Assembly (NCBI RefSeq): GCF_009833085.1
Contig: NZ_QRBZ01000001.1
Span: 1-50,373, forward strand
Reading direction: 5' to 3'
Length of the DNA stretch: 50,373 bases
Source: Nitrosomonas oligotropha
GTDB taxonomy: Bacteria; Pseudomonadota; Gammaproteobacteria; Burkholderiales; Nitrosomonadaceae
The notes beneath the pieces are model-generated. The model had not been told where the DNA came from. It searched no databases and was given only the letters and a program-made list of their open reading frames with translations. A program made the translations under genes and the position numbers. Positions 21,046 through 28,986 of the stretch are shown here, one piece after another; the stretch's first letter is position 1; every line of letters begins with the position of its first letter.

Positions 21046-23131
21046 AACCGTGAAAGAAGCTGCCCGCCGCTTATCCTCTACCGCTCTTAAAAATGGTTTT
21101 CAACCGGCTGCTCTGCATACTTATACCGACTCTGAAGGCAACGCGATTTATTGGCGCATCCGAGCCAAAAATACGACCACCGGCGAAAAATGGATCAGGC
21201 CGATGAGGTTAAACGGCAATGGGTATGAATTGGGTGACCCTGCATTTGAAGGCGGAAAGCCGTTATACGCTCTGCACCTTATCGCAGGTAATCCCGGTTC
21301 GGTTGTGTGGATTGTCGAGGGCGAACAAAAAGCTGATGCAATCAACCAGATTGGCCTTGTAGCAACTACTTCTGGCGGGGCGATGAGCGCCGGTAAAGCT
21401 GATTGGACACCGTTACGCGGGCGTAACGTAGTTATCTGGCCTGATTTCGACGATGCTGGCAGAGCTTACGCGAACGATGTTGCAATTATCTTGAATGATC
21501 TAAACTGCACGGTTTTGGTCATTGATGTGAGCAAGCTTGGGCTTTCAGAATCTCAGGATGTGATCGATTGGCTTTCGATTCATCCAGAGGCTACCGCGAC
21601 AGATATCACGGACTTGCCATTAATTCGGCAAGAAAACGTGTCAGCGAACGATTCTGACGACTGGCCAGAACCGCAACCACTAACGGCGAAAATAGAACCG
21701 AAACCTTATCCAATCGAATCACTGCCCGCCATCGTCAAAGCAGCAGTTGATGAAGTATATGGATTTGTTAAAGCACCCATACCGCTGGTGGCGGCTTCAG
21801 CAATATCCGCTTTGTCATTGGCGATTCAGACACTTCATGATGTAGAAAGAGCAAAAGAACTTCACTCACCGACAGGCTTATTCTTGTTAACTATCGCCGA
21901 TAGTGGCGAGCGAAAATCAACTTGTGACAGATTCTTTACTAAGGCAATTATCGAGTATGAGGATGCACAAGCAGAAGCCGCAAAACCTGAGATCAAGAAT
22001 TACAAAGCGGATACAGAATCATGGGAAGCTAAACGCTGGGGATTTAAAGATAAAATTAGAAATAACGCAAAAGATGGAAAACCAACAACCAGTCAGGAAT
22101 CTGAGCTTAGATTGCTTGAGCAGAATAAGCCAGAACCGCCACGAATCCCGCGCTTGATTTACGTAGACGCAACACCCGAAGCATTGGCCTATAGCCTAGC
22201 GAAACAATGGCCTAGCGGTGGCGTGGTATCGGCGGAAGGCGGTATTGTATTCGGGTCTCATGGCATGGGAAAAGATTCAGTAATGCGAAATCTTGCGATG
22301 CTGAATCAACTTTGGGATGGTGCCAATTTAAAAGTGGATCGCAGAACAAGTGAGTCTTTCATAGTCAGCGGCGCAAGACTCACAGTGGCTTTACAGGTAC
22401 AGCCCGAAACTTTGAAAAGTTTCTTTGAAAAGTCTGGTGCACTGGCACGCGGAACGGGTTTCTTGGCGCGGTTTCTTATTAGCTGGCCTGAGTCAATGCA
22501 AGGCCATAGGCTATTCACCGAGGCACCCGAGAGCTGGCCGCAGCTTGCTAAATTCAATCGGCGAATCGAAGAAATATTAAATATTCCTGCACCAATTAGG
22601 AAAGACAGCGGCGGACTTACACCTATGATGTTGACTCTAACACCCGAGGCCAAGTCTGCATGGATTAATTTTCATGATGGCATTGAGGTGCAATTATTCA
22701 GCGGTGGCGTTTTGTTTGATGTGCGCGATGTAGCAAGCAAGATTGCAGACAATGCCACAAGGCTGGCAGCACTATTTCATGTATTTGAGGGCGTTAGTGG
22801 TGCAATCAGTGTGGATGCATTCGAGAGAGCAAGCGCGATTGTGGCATGGCACCTGCATGAATCGCGGCGCTTCTTTGGTGAGCTTGCGTTACCCGCTGAA
22901 TTGACGGACGCTGTACGGCTTAACGATTGGCTGATACAGCACTGCAAGCGTGAGCATACGCACTATGTCACAAAACGTCATGCGCAACAGTACGGAACTA
23001 TCAGAGACACAGCACGGTTCAATGCTGCTATTGCCGAGCTTGAAGCACTGGATCGTATTCGGATCAGGAAAGACGAGAAGAAAATATCAATCTGGTTAAA
23101 TCCCAAACTACTGACTCAAGAAGCCGCATGA
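21038..23131 (+). CDS. Toprim and DUF3987 primase-helicase-like replication protein
   Basis: A protein of 697 residues from the ATG at 21038; the frame is open from 20924 but the first 38 codons look non-coding. The N-terminal Toprim domain has VVWIVEGEQKAD and, about 60 residues on, IWPDFDDAG, supplying the acidic metal-binding residues of primases. The remainder is a DUF3987 helicase-like domain with a Walker-A-like loop (IADSGERKST) and the conserved blocks VDATPEAL, VVSAEGGIVFG, and GTGFLARFLISWPES. With the CHC2 protein it probably drives replication of the excised element. It overlaps the following gene by 4 bases. Confidence 0.85.
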   Translation: MVETVKEAARRLSSTALKNGFQPAALHTYTDSEGNAIYWRIRAKNTTTGEKWIRPMRLNGNGYELGDPAFEGGKPLYALHLIAGNPGSVVWIVEGEQKADAINQIGLVATTSGGAMSAGKADWTPLRGRNVVIWPDFDDAGRAYANDVAIILNDLNCTVLVIDVSKLGLSESQDVIDWLSIHPEATATDITDLPLIRQENVSANDSDDWPEPQPLTAKIEPKPYPIESLPAIVKAAVDEVYGFVKAPIPLVAASAISALSLAIQTLHDVERAKELHSPTGLFLLTIADSGERKSTCDRFFTKAIIEYEDAQAEAAKPEIKNYKADTESWEAKRWGFKDKIRNNAKDGKPTTSQESELRLLEQNKPEPPRIPRLIYVDATPEALAYSLAKQWPSGGVVSAEGGIVFGSHGMGKDSVMRNLAMLNQLWDGANLKVDRRTSESFIVSGARLTVALQVQPETLKSFFEKSGALARGTGFLARFLISWPESMQGHRLFTEAPESWPQLAKFNRRIEEILNIPAPIRKDSGGLTPMMLTLTPEAKSAWINFHDGIEVQLFSGGVLFDVRDVASKIADNATRLAALFHVFEGVSGAISVDAFERASAIVAWHLHESRRFFGELALPAELTDAVRLNDWLIQHCKREHTHYVTKRHAQQYGTIRDTARFNAAIAELEALDRIRIRKDEKKISIWLNPKLLTQEAA

Positions 23132-23388
23132 CTTTAATTGAGATTATACGAAAAAAGAAATTTGCTACAGCTACTGATGCTACACCTGCTACAGATAAAT
23201 CGGCATTAGTTCCGAGTGTAGCAATAGTAGCAAGTGTAGCCGTAGCAAAACAGAAAAGTAACAAAGCTGCATTACCTGAAGATGCCAAACTTGAAGAGCG
23301 ACGGAGAAAGGTATTGACAATGCTGGCACATCAACCAGATTCACAGCAGGCGTTTATTACTGATACAAGCAATCAAATTTCTTGTTAA
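23128..23388 (+). CDS. 86-residue low-complexity protein with repeat-rich DNA
   Basis: The start overlaps the primase stop (ATGA). The N-terminal half is built of Ala, Thr and Val words (ATATDATPATDK, VAIVASVAVAK) and the C-terminal half is charged. At the DNA level it holds GCTACA three times followed by TGTAGC twice, plus variants, in opposite orientation. Such short genes after DUF3987 genes may be kept for their DNA as much as for their protein. The function is unknown. Confidence 0.6.
   Translation: MTLIEIIRKKKFATATDATPATDKSALVPSVAIVASVAVAKQKSNKAALPEDAKLEERRRKVLTMLAHQPDSQQAFITDTSNQISC
23164..23246. repeat. Array of GCTACA and inverted TGTAGC words
   Basis: GCTACA occurs at 23164, 23179 and 23188 (variant GCTACT at 23170). 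The reverse complement TGTAGC occurs at 23217 and 23235 (variants AGTAGC at 23227, CGTAGC at 23241). The two blocks face each other around an about 23-base spacer and could pair as a long hairpin or bind a replication protein in an iteron-like way. Confidence 0.5.
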
Positions 23389-23406
23389 AGCAGGAGAAAA
23401 GCAACG

Positions 23407-23835
23407 ATGACAGCAGAAAATAAAAAACGTGGTCGCTGGAAAGCCGGTGAATCGGGTAATCCCAATGGGCGGAAACCTGGCACAGGAAAAGTCGCGCAAT
23501 TGAGAGAGAGCATTGCTCAGCATTTACCAGCAATCATTCAACAATTGGTTACTAAAGCTAAGGAAGGGGATTCTCAAGCAGCTAGAATCCTGCTGGAACG
23601 TGTTATTCCACCGATAAAATCAATTGACTCACCTGTAGAGATTAAATTGCCGGAGGATGCCGATTTATCAACGCAAGGGCAAATTATTATTCAGGCGGTT
23701 GCTAATGGTGTGCTTGTACCCAGTCAAGGAAGTGATTTATTGACCAGTTTAAGTACGTTAGCAAGAATTAAAGAATTTGATGAACTGGAAAAGCGGTTAA
23801 TTGCGTTGGAAGAAGCCAATGAATCTAAAAAATAG
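23407..23835 (+). CDS. DUF5681 domain protein
   Basis: A 142-residue protein that begins with the DUF5681 signature (GRWKAGESGNPNGRKPGTGK), a Gly/Asn/Pro/Arg-rich motif common in phage and mobile-element proteins, followed by a helical region with RESIAQHLPAIIQQLVTKA. Some relatives sit beside terminase genes and are described as terminase-small-subunit-like, but no terminase is present here. It follows the 86-residue gene in the same operon. The function is unknown. Confidence 0.75.
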   Translation: MTAENKKRGRWKAGESGNPNGRKPGTGKVAQLRESIAQHLPAIIQQLVTKAKEGDSQAARILLERVIPPIKSIDSPVEIKLPEDADLSTQGQIIIQAVANGVLVPSQGSDLLTSLSTLARIKEFDELEKRLIALEEANESKK

Positions 23836-23983
23836 AATAATGAAGCTGGAACAGATCATTAAACCCCAACCTTCCTTATTGGTAATGATTAGATTTAATG
23901 ATAAATGGACTTATGAACAGCAGCTGCAAATTAATGAAGCCAAAGCAAATAAACGGAAAATTTTAATGGTTAATTTTGTTTGA
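23819..23983 (+). CDS. Small hypothetical protein overlapping the DUF5681 gene
   Basis: A 54-residue open frame starting at 23819 (MNLKNRIMKLEQII) inside the end of the DUF5681 gene, with a second in-frame ATG at 23840. A short leucine-heptad-like N-terminus (RIMKLEQIIK) resembles the small R-x-x-x-LE coiled-coil proteins found after DUF5681 genes. The next small gene begins in the same style. The function is unknown. Confidence 0.45.
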   Translation: MNLKNRIMKLEQIIKPQPSLLVMIRFNDKWTYEQQLQINEAKANKRKILMVNFV

Positions 23984-24006
23984 TAAATTAATGACCCAGA
24001 ACTAAT

Positions 24007-24183
24007 ATGACTATATTGAAAAACCGGCTCTCCAGACTGGAATCCAAGCTAGGCATGAAAGTGACGATTGAAGATATTTTGAAAGTTATGCATGATCGGA
24101 AGAAAGGAATTGATTGTGAGGTTGAATGGCGGCGTATTCAGGCATCAAGAACATGGAGCGCACTCTATCAGTTAATTAAATAA
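24007..24183 (+). CDS. Small hypothetical protein with N-terminal coiled coil
   Basis: A 58-residue open frame that starts MTILKNRLSRLESKLGMK and continues with a charged helical body containing EVEWRRIQASRTW. The N-terminus resembles that of the preceding small gene (KNRI/LxRLE), suggesting a related pair. It ends just before the retropepsin-like lipoprotein gene. The function is unknown. Confidence 0.45.
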   Translation: MTILKNRLSRLESKLGMKVTIEDILKVMHDRKKGIDCEVEWRRIQASRTWSALYQLIK

Positions 24184-24273
24184 AATAACGTTATTAATTT
24201 GATGAATCCAATTTTTTCCATTCGACTTGAGAGAGCAATAAATGAAGTATGGACTAGGCAAAAGGAAATTACA

Positions 24274-25338
24274 GTGAAGCTTTATAATATCACTGTGAAT
24301 ATAGTTTTATACTCACTATTATGTTTAAGCTTAGTTGGGTGTATGTCTTCTCATCCGAAGGTATCAGTATCAAGTTTTGATCAAGCTTTTCTTAATGGAG
24401 AAATAAGGCTTGACTGTCAGCTATTATGTGGCATGCAGTTTGGAGCAAGCTTGTCAGATATGCACCAACTATATCTTCAGCAGCGATGGCATGAGTTATC
24501 TCGAAAAATTATTGAGATCGGCTTTAATCAGGATATTGCTTACTATTATCTAGGCAGGGCAGCTGAAGGGCTTGGGAAAACGAAATCAGCGGAAGTTTAC
24601 TATCTATTGAGTCAATCTGCACCACGATGCATACTAAACGGTTGCAACGGATTATCTTTCCCCGATGTGATCAATGATAGATTGGCGAATATCAAAAAAT
24701 ATTCTTCTGCACCAGAAGTTATTTCCTCATCTTCAATACATTCTTCACAAATTTCTGATAATCCTAAACCATTAGTTACAACAGTTTCAGATGTCAATAA
24801 TAAGTCAAAAAACGAATGCATAATTAATTCTAATTGTATAACCAATAAGGCTTGTAAAGTATTTGGTAGCAACAGGTATGAGTGTATAGAAGAAGGTCAG
24901 GCTACTAATTTTGAATTAAAATCCATTCAAAAGAATGTACCTGACGATATGGGAAATGAAATCAAGCTTATCTCAGTGGGGGGGGTTTATGAAATTCCTG
25001 TTGTTTTGAATGAAGTGCTCAGAATTAATGTAATTCTTGATAGTGGCGCGGCTGATGTCTCTATCTCTCCCGACGTTGCTTTAACGCTAATTAGGACTGG
25101 GACAATTAAAAATTCTGACTGGATGACAGGACAAGTTTATCAATTTGCTGATGGGACTAAATCAAAAAGCAAAAGATTCAGTATGAGATCAATTACGATT
25201 GGAAATAAGACATTCAAAAATGTGACATGCAGCATTGCAGAAAAAAATGATGCTCCAATGCTACTTGGTCAAAGCTTGCTTAAAAAATTGGGTAAATATA
25301 CTATTGATTATAAGAAAGGGATTATTCAATTCGAATAA
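24274..25338 (+). CDS. Retropepsin-like aspartic protease lipoprotein
   Basis: A 354-residue protein from the GTG at 24274, chosen because AAAGGA lies upstream and the signal peptide then begins normally; the frame is open from 24199. A lipobox ends at Cys23 (LSLVGC). Residues 40-150 look helical and TPR-like (HELSRKIIEIGF, YYYLGRAAEGLGKTKSAEVYYL). A short Cys cluster (four Cys within about 27 residues, EGF/EB-like spacing) precedes the C-terminal clan AA protease domain, with active-site DSGA at about 256 and the flap and LLGQSLL motifs. It should act in the periplasm as a dimer. As mobile-element cargo its target is unknown. Confidence 0.7.
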   Translation: MKLYNITVNIVLYSLLCLSLVGCMSSHPKVSVSSFDQAFLNGEIRLDCQLLCGMQFGASLSDMHQLYLQQRWHELSRKIIEIGFNQDIAYYYLGRAAEGLGKTKSAEVYYLLSQSAPRCILNGCNGLSFPDVINDRLANIKKYSSAPEVISSSSIHSSQISDNPKPLVTTVSDVNNKSKNECIINSNCITNKACKVFGSNRYECIEEGQATNFELKSIQKNVPDDMGNEIKLISVGGVYEIPVVLNEVLRINVILDSGAADVSISPDVALTLIRTGTIKNSDWMTGQVYQFADGTKSKSKRFSMRSITIGNKTFKNVTCSIAEKNDAPMLLGQSLLKKLGKYTIDYKKGIIQFE

Positions 25339-25387
25339 AAAACTGTTAATAAATTACTAATTTAATCTCAAATTGGAGTAATTATTA

Positions 25388-26599
25388 ATGTTATCTGATG
25401 CGCCAAAGAAACTTCAAGTTTTTGTATCATCCACCTTTACGGATCTCAAGAAAGAAAGGCAAGCAGCTGTAATGGCAATTTTGGAAGCAAATCATATTCC
25501 AGCAGGAATGGAGTTATTTGCGGCGGGTGATAAATCTCAAATGGAAGTGATTAAACATTGGATTGATGAATCCGATGTTTATCTACTTATATTAGGAAAA
25601 AGATATGGAAGCATCGATCCAGGAACGTTGAAAAGTTACATAGAGTTAGAGTATGACTATGCCTTATTGAAAAATAAGGCGACATTTGCTTGTGTATTGG
25701 ATGAACAACTACAAGAGGGTTCAAAAAGTGAAAATTTTATCGATATTGAAAAGGACACCGAAGAAAAATTAAAAAAATTTCGTGAGAAAGTTGCCTCAAG
25801 TCGCATTATAAAATATTGGAATAATGAATATGAACTAAAACTTAGCATTATCCAAGCTTTGAACCAATTTCAAAATCAAGATAATTTGCGAGGATGGATT
25901 AAATCTCCAGATGCAGATGTTATGAATGATTATCTGAAATATCGCAATGAATTTATTAAGCCTAATATAAATAGCCCTGGAAAAGTTTATGTTGATCCAC
26001 ATCTTCAATTCATAAATCATGCTAATGCTTTTGAGGAAGTCAGCAAATTAATCCAAGATTATGTTTCGCGAGAGGCACCAGATCATATTGATTTAAAATT
26101 CATGGGGGTTGCGATGCGTTACTCAATTGATTACATTGAAAAGAATATACTTGAGATTGCAAAAGAAAACCCAAAAGTAAGATTCTTATGCAAATGTGCA
26201 ATTACAAATAGCAAACATTTAGAAAAATTTCAGCTTGATACATCCGATTGTGATTGGGCAGAAGATTCGCGGAATGCAGACGAGAAACTCACAGAAATTG
26301 TAAAAAAATATAAGCAAATTTGCATTGAAGAAAAACGGGATTGTAATTTTCGTTTTGAAATCTCAAGATTTGATGAAATTCCACAGAGGCACGGAATACT
26401 TCTAAAATTAGACCATGAGCATTTATTTTTAGGTGTTTCTGATTGGGACATGGCTTGTAATCATCCTCGTTTAACTGTTGGTTCAAATAAGTATCGGCAT
26501 CATAGCTCTGAACGGAAAGAAGGTCGCTTCTGGATTGATATATTTAAACATTGGTTTATGTTCTACCAGAGTTATCAGAGAAATATAAAAAAAACGTAA
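25388..26599 (+). CDS. DUF4062 (TIR-like) domain protein, candidate defence effector
   Basis: A 403-residue soluble protein. The first 100 residues are a DUF4062 domain (QVFVSSTFTDLKKER, ESDVYLLILGKRYGSI, YIELEYDYAL), which is related to TIR folds and occurs at the N-terminus of NTPase-containing defence and signalling proteins. The C-terminal 230 residues have no recognisable NTPase; the block GILLKLDHEHLFLGVSDWDM then LTVGSNKYRHHS is reminiscent of phospholipase-D-like folds, but no full HKD motif is seen. It follows the protease gene by 49 bases on the same strand. A defence role is inferred from domain and context. Confidence 0.7.
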   Translation: MLSDAPKKLQVFVSSTFTDLKKERQAAVMAILEANHIPAGMELFAAGDKSQMEVIKHWIDESDVYLLILGKRYGSIDPGTLKSYIELEYDYALLKNKATFACVLDEQLQEGSKSENFIDIEKDTEEKLKKFREKVASSRIIKYWNNEYELKLSIIQALNQFQNQDNLRGWIKSPDADVMNDYLKYRNEFIKPNINSPGKVYVDPHLQFINHANAFEEVSKLIQDYVSREAPDHIDLKFMGVAMRYSIDYIEKNILEIAKENPKVRFLCKCAITNSKHLEKFQLDTSDCDWAEDSRNADEKLTEIVKKYKQICIEEKRDCNFRFEISRFDEIPQRHGILLKLDHEHLFLGVSDWDMACNHPRLTVGSNKYRHHSSERKEGRFWIDIFKHWFMFYQSYQRNIKKT

Positions 26600-26619
26600 T
26601 ATATTTGTTCAGCAAATAA

Positions 26620-26769
26620 ATGAAGTCAGAATCAAGTCAATCCGCGTTAGGGAACGGGCAGCATGCCCCTTACGGGTCATACCTTCGCGCCGGTCGGTGG
26701 CGCGACCCTTGGGAGTACAAAGGGTTAAAGCGGCTGGTGAATATGCTGCTTGAAGTGATGATGCAGTAG
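26620..26769 (+). CDS. 49-codon microORF in a GC-rich island
   Basis: An open frame starting MKSESSQSALGNGQ with APYGSYLRAGRWRDPWEYK near its centre and a leucine-rich helix at the end (GLKRLVNMLLEVMMQ). Its composition (Trp, Tyr, Arg, Pro) looks protein-like rather than random. The DNA is much more GC-rich than its A/T-rich neighbours and contains a bulged hairpin (GGGTC...GCGCC / GGCGC-GACCC, about 26674-26708), so a structured RNA is an alternative. No Shine-Dalgarno sequence is obvious. Confidence 0.45.
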   Translation: MKSESSQSALGNGQHAPYGSYLRAGRWRDPWEYKGLKRLVNMLLEVMMQ

Positions 26770-26925
26770 AGCGGACGCATGCACCAGCCTTCTCTGCTAT
26801 AAAGAATAGAACTAGTTAATGGCCGACTCTATAATATTGATATATTGAATACCTTCTGATGTTGTCTTTTTCCATGCCAGACACTTTTTATATAATTTAA
26901 AAATCAATTAGATAAGGATGTGGCA

Positions 26926-27594
26926 ATGAACAAATTATTAACTTCTGCACTATGGGCAGGTGTTTTCTCAATCGGCTTAGCATCAACAGCTAATGCAACT
27001 TTAGAGTCAAGGCTTGGCGGTAAGGCTTATTATGACACTGAATTAAATATCACATGGTTAGCAGATGCAAATGCCGGAAAAGGTACGGTTTTTGATTATG
27101 ATAATGATGGGCTTATGACCGGTAACTCTGCTAATGATTGGGTAAATAGTATTAGTATAGATGGTATCACTGGTTGGAGACTACCCAATTTTGATAGAAA
27201 TGGCGATAGGGTTTTTAATATTGATGTCAACTCAGGTGTGTTTGACATGAAATTTAATGATACCTGTTTTAATGGTAATACTGCGGGTTGCTCAGATAAC
27301 GAGATGGGATATTTATACTGGGTAGAAGGAGTCACACCAACGGCACCTGGCCCGTTCATAAATATTCAACCTTATTTATACATATCTGAAAATATACATA
27401 GTGGCTTTAACGTATGGGAAATTAGCTTTTACGATGGTTCTTATGGAGCGCAACTTGCTGGTAACTTATTCCACGCATGGGCTGTTCACGATGGTGATGT
27501 TGCATTATTAATTCCAGAGCCAGAAATGTATGCAATGATGGTGTTGGGACTGGCAGTTTTGCTTGGTTTTGGAAGATTAAGACAGCAGAGTTAA
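26926..27594 (+). CDS. PEP-CTERM secreted protein carried by element 1
   Basis: A 222-residue exported protein starting at the ATG at 26926 with AAGGA 7 bases upstream; a GTG two codons earlier is less likely. It has a signal peptide (ending near ANA), a DUF1566/Lcl-like body (ADANAGKGTVFDYDNDG, ITGWRLPNFDRNGD) and the C-terminal sorting signal PEPEMYAMMVLGLAVLLG with a basic end (RLRQQS). This tail closely resembles that of the chromosomal PEP-CTERM protein at 6827-7621, so it should be processed by the same host exosortase. It is unusual cargo for an integrative element. Confidence 0.8.
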   Translation: MNKLLTSALWAGVFSIGLASTANATLESRLGGKAYYDTELNITWLADANAGKGTVFDYDNDGLMTGNSANDWVNSISIDGITGWRLPNFDRNGDRVFNIDVNSGVFDMKFNDTCFNGNTAGCSDNEMGYLYWVEGVTPTAPGPFINIQPYLYISENIHSGFNVWEISFYDGSYGAQLAGNLFHAWAVHDGDVALLIPEPEMYAMMVLGLAVLLGFGRLRQQS

Positions 27595-27626
27595 CTACAG
27601 AGTAATTCTTAAAACAATTAATCACT

Positions 27627-27648
27627 AACCGCTCATGTGGCGGGTTTT
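27627..27648 (+). terminator. Probable terminator after the PEP-CTERM cargo gene
   Basis: AACCGC and GCGG-G-TT can pair with one bulged G, followed by TTTT, 33 bases after the stop codon. Confidence 0.45.
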
Positions 27649-27756
27649 ATTGCTTACCATGTGTTTTCTGATTCTTTTGTGGTTTTTGTGGTCAGTTTTT
27701 TAGAGCTTTAGAAAATATCACAAGAAGGGATGGGGCAGTTACCCCGCAGCAAATAG

Positions 27757-27775
27757 TGGGGCACAAATGGGACAC
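27757..27775 (+). promoter_or_regulatory. Putative integrase arm sites, right end of element 1
   Basis: TGGGGCAC and TGGGACAC in tandem with an 11-bp period, about 115 bases inside the right border. They match the left-end pair (17075-17093) and the pair before the integrase gene. The rest of 27649-27890 shows no gene. Confidence 0.6.
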
Positions 27776-27890
27776 TCACAGATAAAAAAACAGCAAAATA
27801 TACAATAAGTGGCAACAAAGGCTATGAATTAATCATTTGATATAATTGCTCTAGTTTATTGTCGTTTGTTGCAAGCTATTGATCTGAATG

Positions 27891-27937
27891 GATTCGTAAT
27901 CAGTAGGTCGGAGGTTCGACTCCTCTCAACAGCACCA
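27891..27937 (+). repeat. Middle attachment core between the two elements
   Basis: It is identical over 47 bp to the 3' part of tRNA-Thr (16983-17029), without a 5' half, so no tRNA is made here. The bases on both sides differ from the other two copies. It is the attR of element 1 and the attL of element 2. Confidence 0.93.
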
Positions 27938-27972
27938 TAAAACAAAGACTTAGAAACGTAGCTGAACCTGTT

Positions 27973-28986
27973 TTACTTCGATTGTGCCAAAATTGTGACA
28001 TTTAGCACACCATCCAAGACCCGGGCATGTTGAGCAAATTGCTCAGGTGCCAAGTGAGCATAACGCCTCACCATCTCAGCAGATTCCCATGCACCCATTT
28101 CCTGAATGACATTCAACGGCACGCCATTCTGAGTTAGCCAGCTTGCCCAGGTATGGCGCAAATCATGCCAGCGGAAATCTTCAATACCGGCACGTTTTAA
28201 CGCCTTATACCAAGCTTTTGTATTCACTTGCGTGATTGGCTTGCCCTTGTAACTAAATACCGATCTTGGATGCTTGCCAATCTGCCTAGTCAATACCGCT
28301 ATTGCCGTAGCATTCAGCGTGACATGAATCGGTTTTCCTGCTTTGGCCTGATCGCCATGTATCCATGCAACATTTCTTTGCATATCCACTTGCGACCATT
28401 CCAGATTCGTAACGTTCGACCGTCTCAAACCTGTAGCCAGTGAAAACGTCACCATATCCGCTAAATGATGTGGCAATTCCTGAATAAGCATAGTTGCTTG
28501 TGTCGCATTCAGGTAACGCACCCGGCGCTTTGCTTCACGATACAGCTTGATGACTGGGGGTTTATCTATCCATTCCCAATCAAGAGCCGCACGGCGAAGG
28601 ATTGAGCGAATCAGAGCCAATAAACGGTTAGCGGTCGCCGGACTCGTTTCTTTTCGCTTTAATTCGCCAATCCCCGCAATTACATCGCGCGTCAATTCAT
28701 CGAGATACTTGCCCCTAAAGAACTGTTGGAGCCAGTTTATTTTAGCCACGTCATCATGATGTGTCTTTTTGTCCTGTGTCTCCATCAGCCATTTATAAGC
28801 CGATTCATCCCAAGTGCGTTTTGGCTTATCCCCAAGCTTCACGACCCGCCAAGATTCAGCTTTCAGTTTGTCGTGGAATTCCTGTGCTTGGGTTTTGTCT
28901 TCAGTTGCAGCAGAGCATCTAACTCGCTCGCCGCTTGGTGTGGTGAAACTAATCCACCACGTCTTACCGCGTTTAAAGAGTGACAT
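27973..28986 (-). CDS. int: Tyrosine recombinase/integrase 2
   Basis: A 337-residue integrase with a short N-terminal domain (FKRGKTWWISFTTPSGERVR), a core-binding domain and the catalytic residues Arg188 (ATGLRRSN), His274-x-x-Arg277 (WHDLRHTW), Trp300 in place of the third His (MGAWES) and Tyr309 (RRYAHLA). Trp at that position is known in other tyrosine recombinases. It is a different subfamily from integrase 1, yet uses the same tRNA. The gene is transcribed toward its attachment site and starts inside the excisionase gene, with GGAG upstream of the ATG. Confidence 0.95.
   Translation of the reverse strand: MSLFKRGKTWWISFTTPSGERVRCSAATEDKTQAQEFHDKLKAESWRVVKLGDKPKRTWDESAYKWLMETQDKKTHHDDVAKINWLQQFFRGKYLDELTRDVIAGIGELKRKETSPATANRLLALIRSILRRAALDWEWIDKPPVIKLYREAKRRVRYLNATQATMLIQELPHHLADMVTFSLATGLRRSNVTNLEWSQVDMQRNVAWIHGDQAKAGKPIHVTLNATAIAVLTRQIGKHPRSVFSYKGKPITQVNTKAWYKALKRAGIEDFRWHDLRHTWASWLTQNGVPLNVIQEMGAWESAEMVRRYAHLAPEQFAQHARVLDGVLNVTILAQSK
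27981..28000 (+). promoter_or_regulatory. Putative integrase arm sites, left end of element 2
   Basis: ATTGTGCCAAA and ATTGTGACA in tandem (period 11 bp), within the last codons of integrase 2. The 20-bp block matches 36707-36726 at 17 of 20 positions. Confidence 0.55.
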
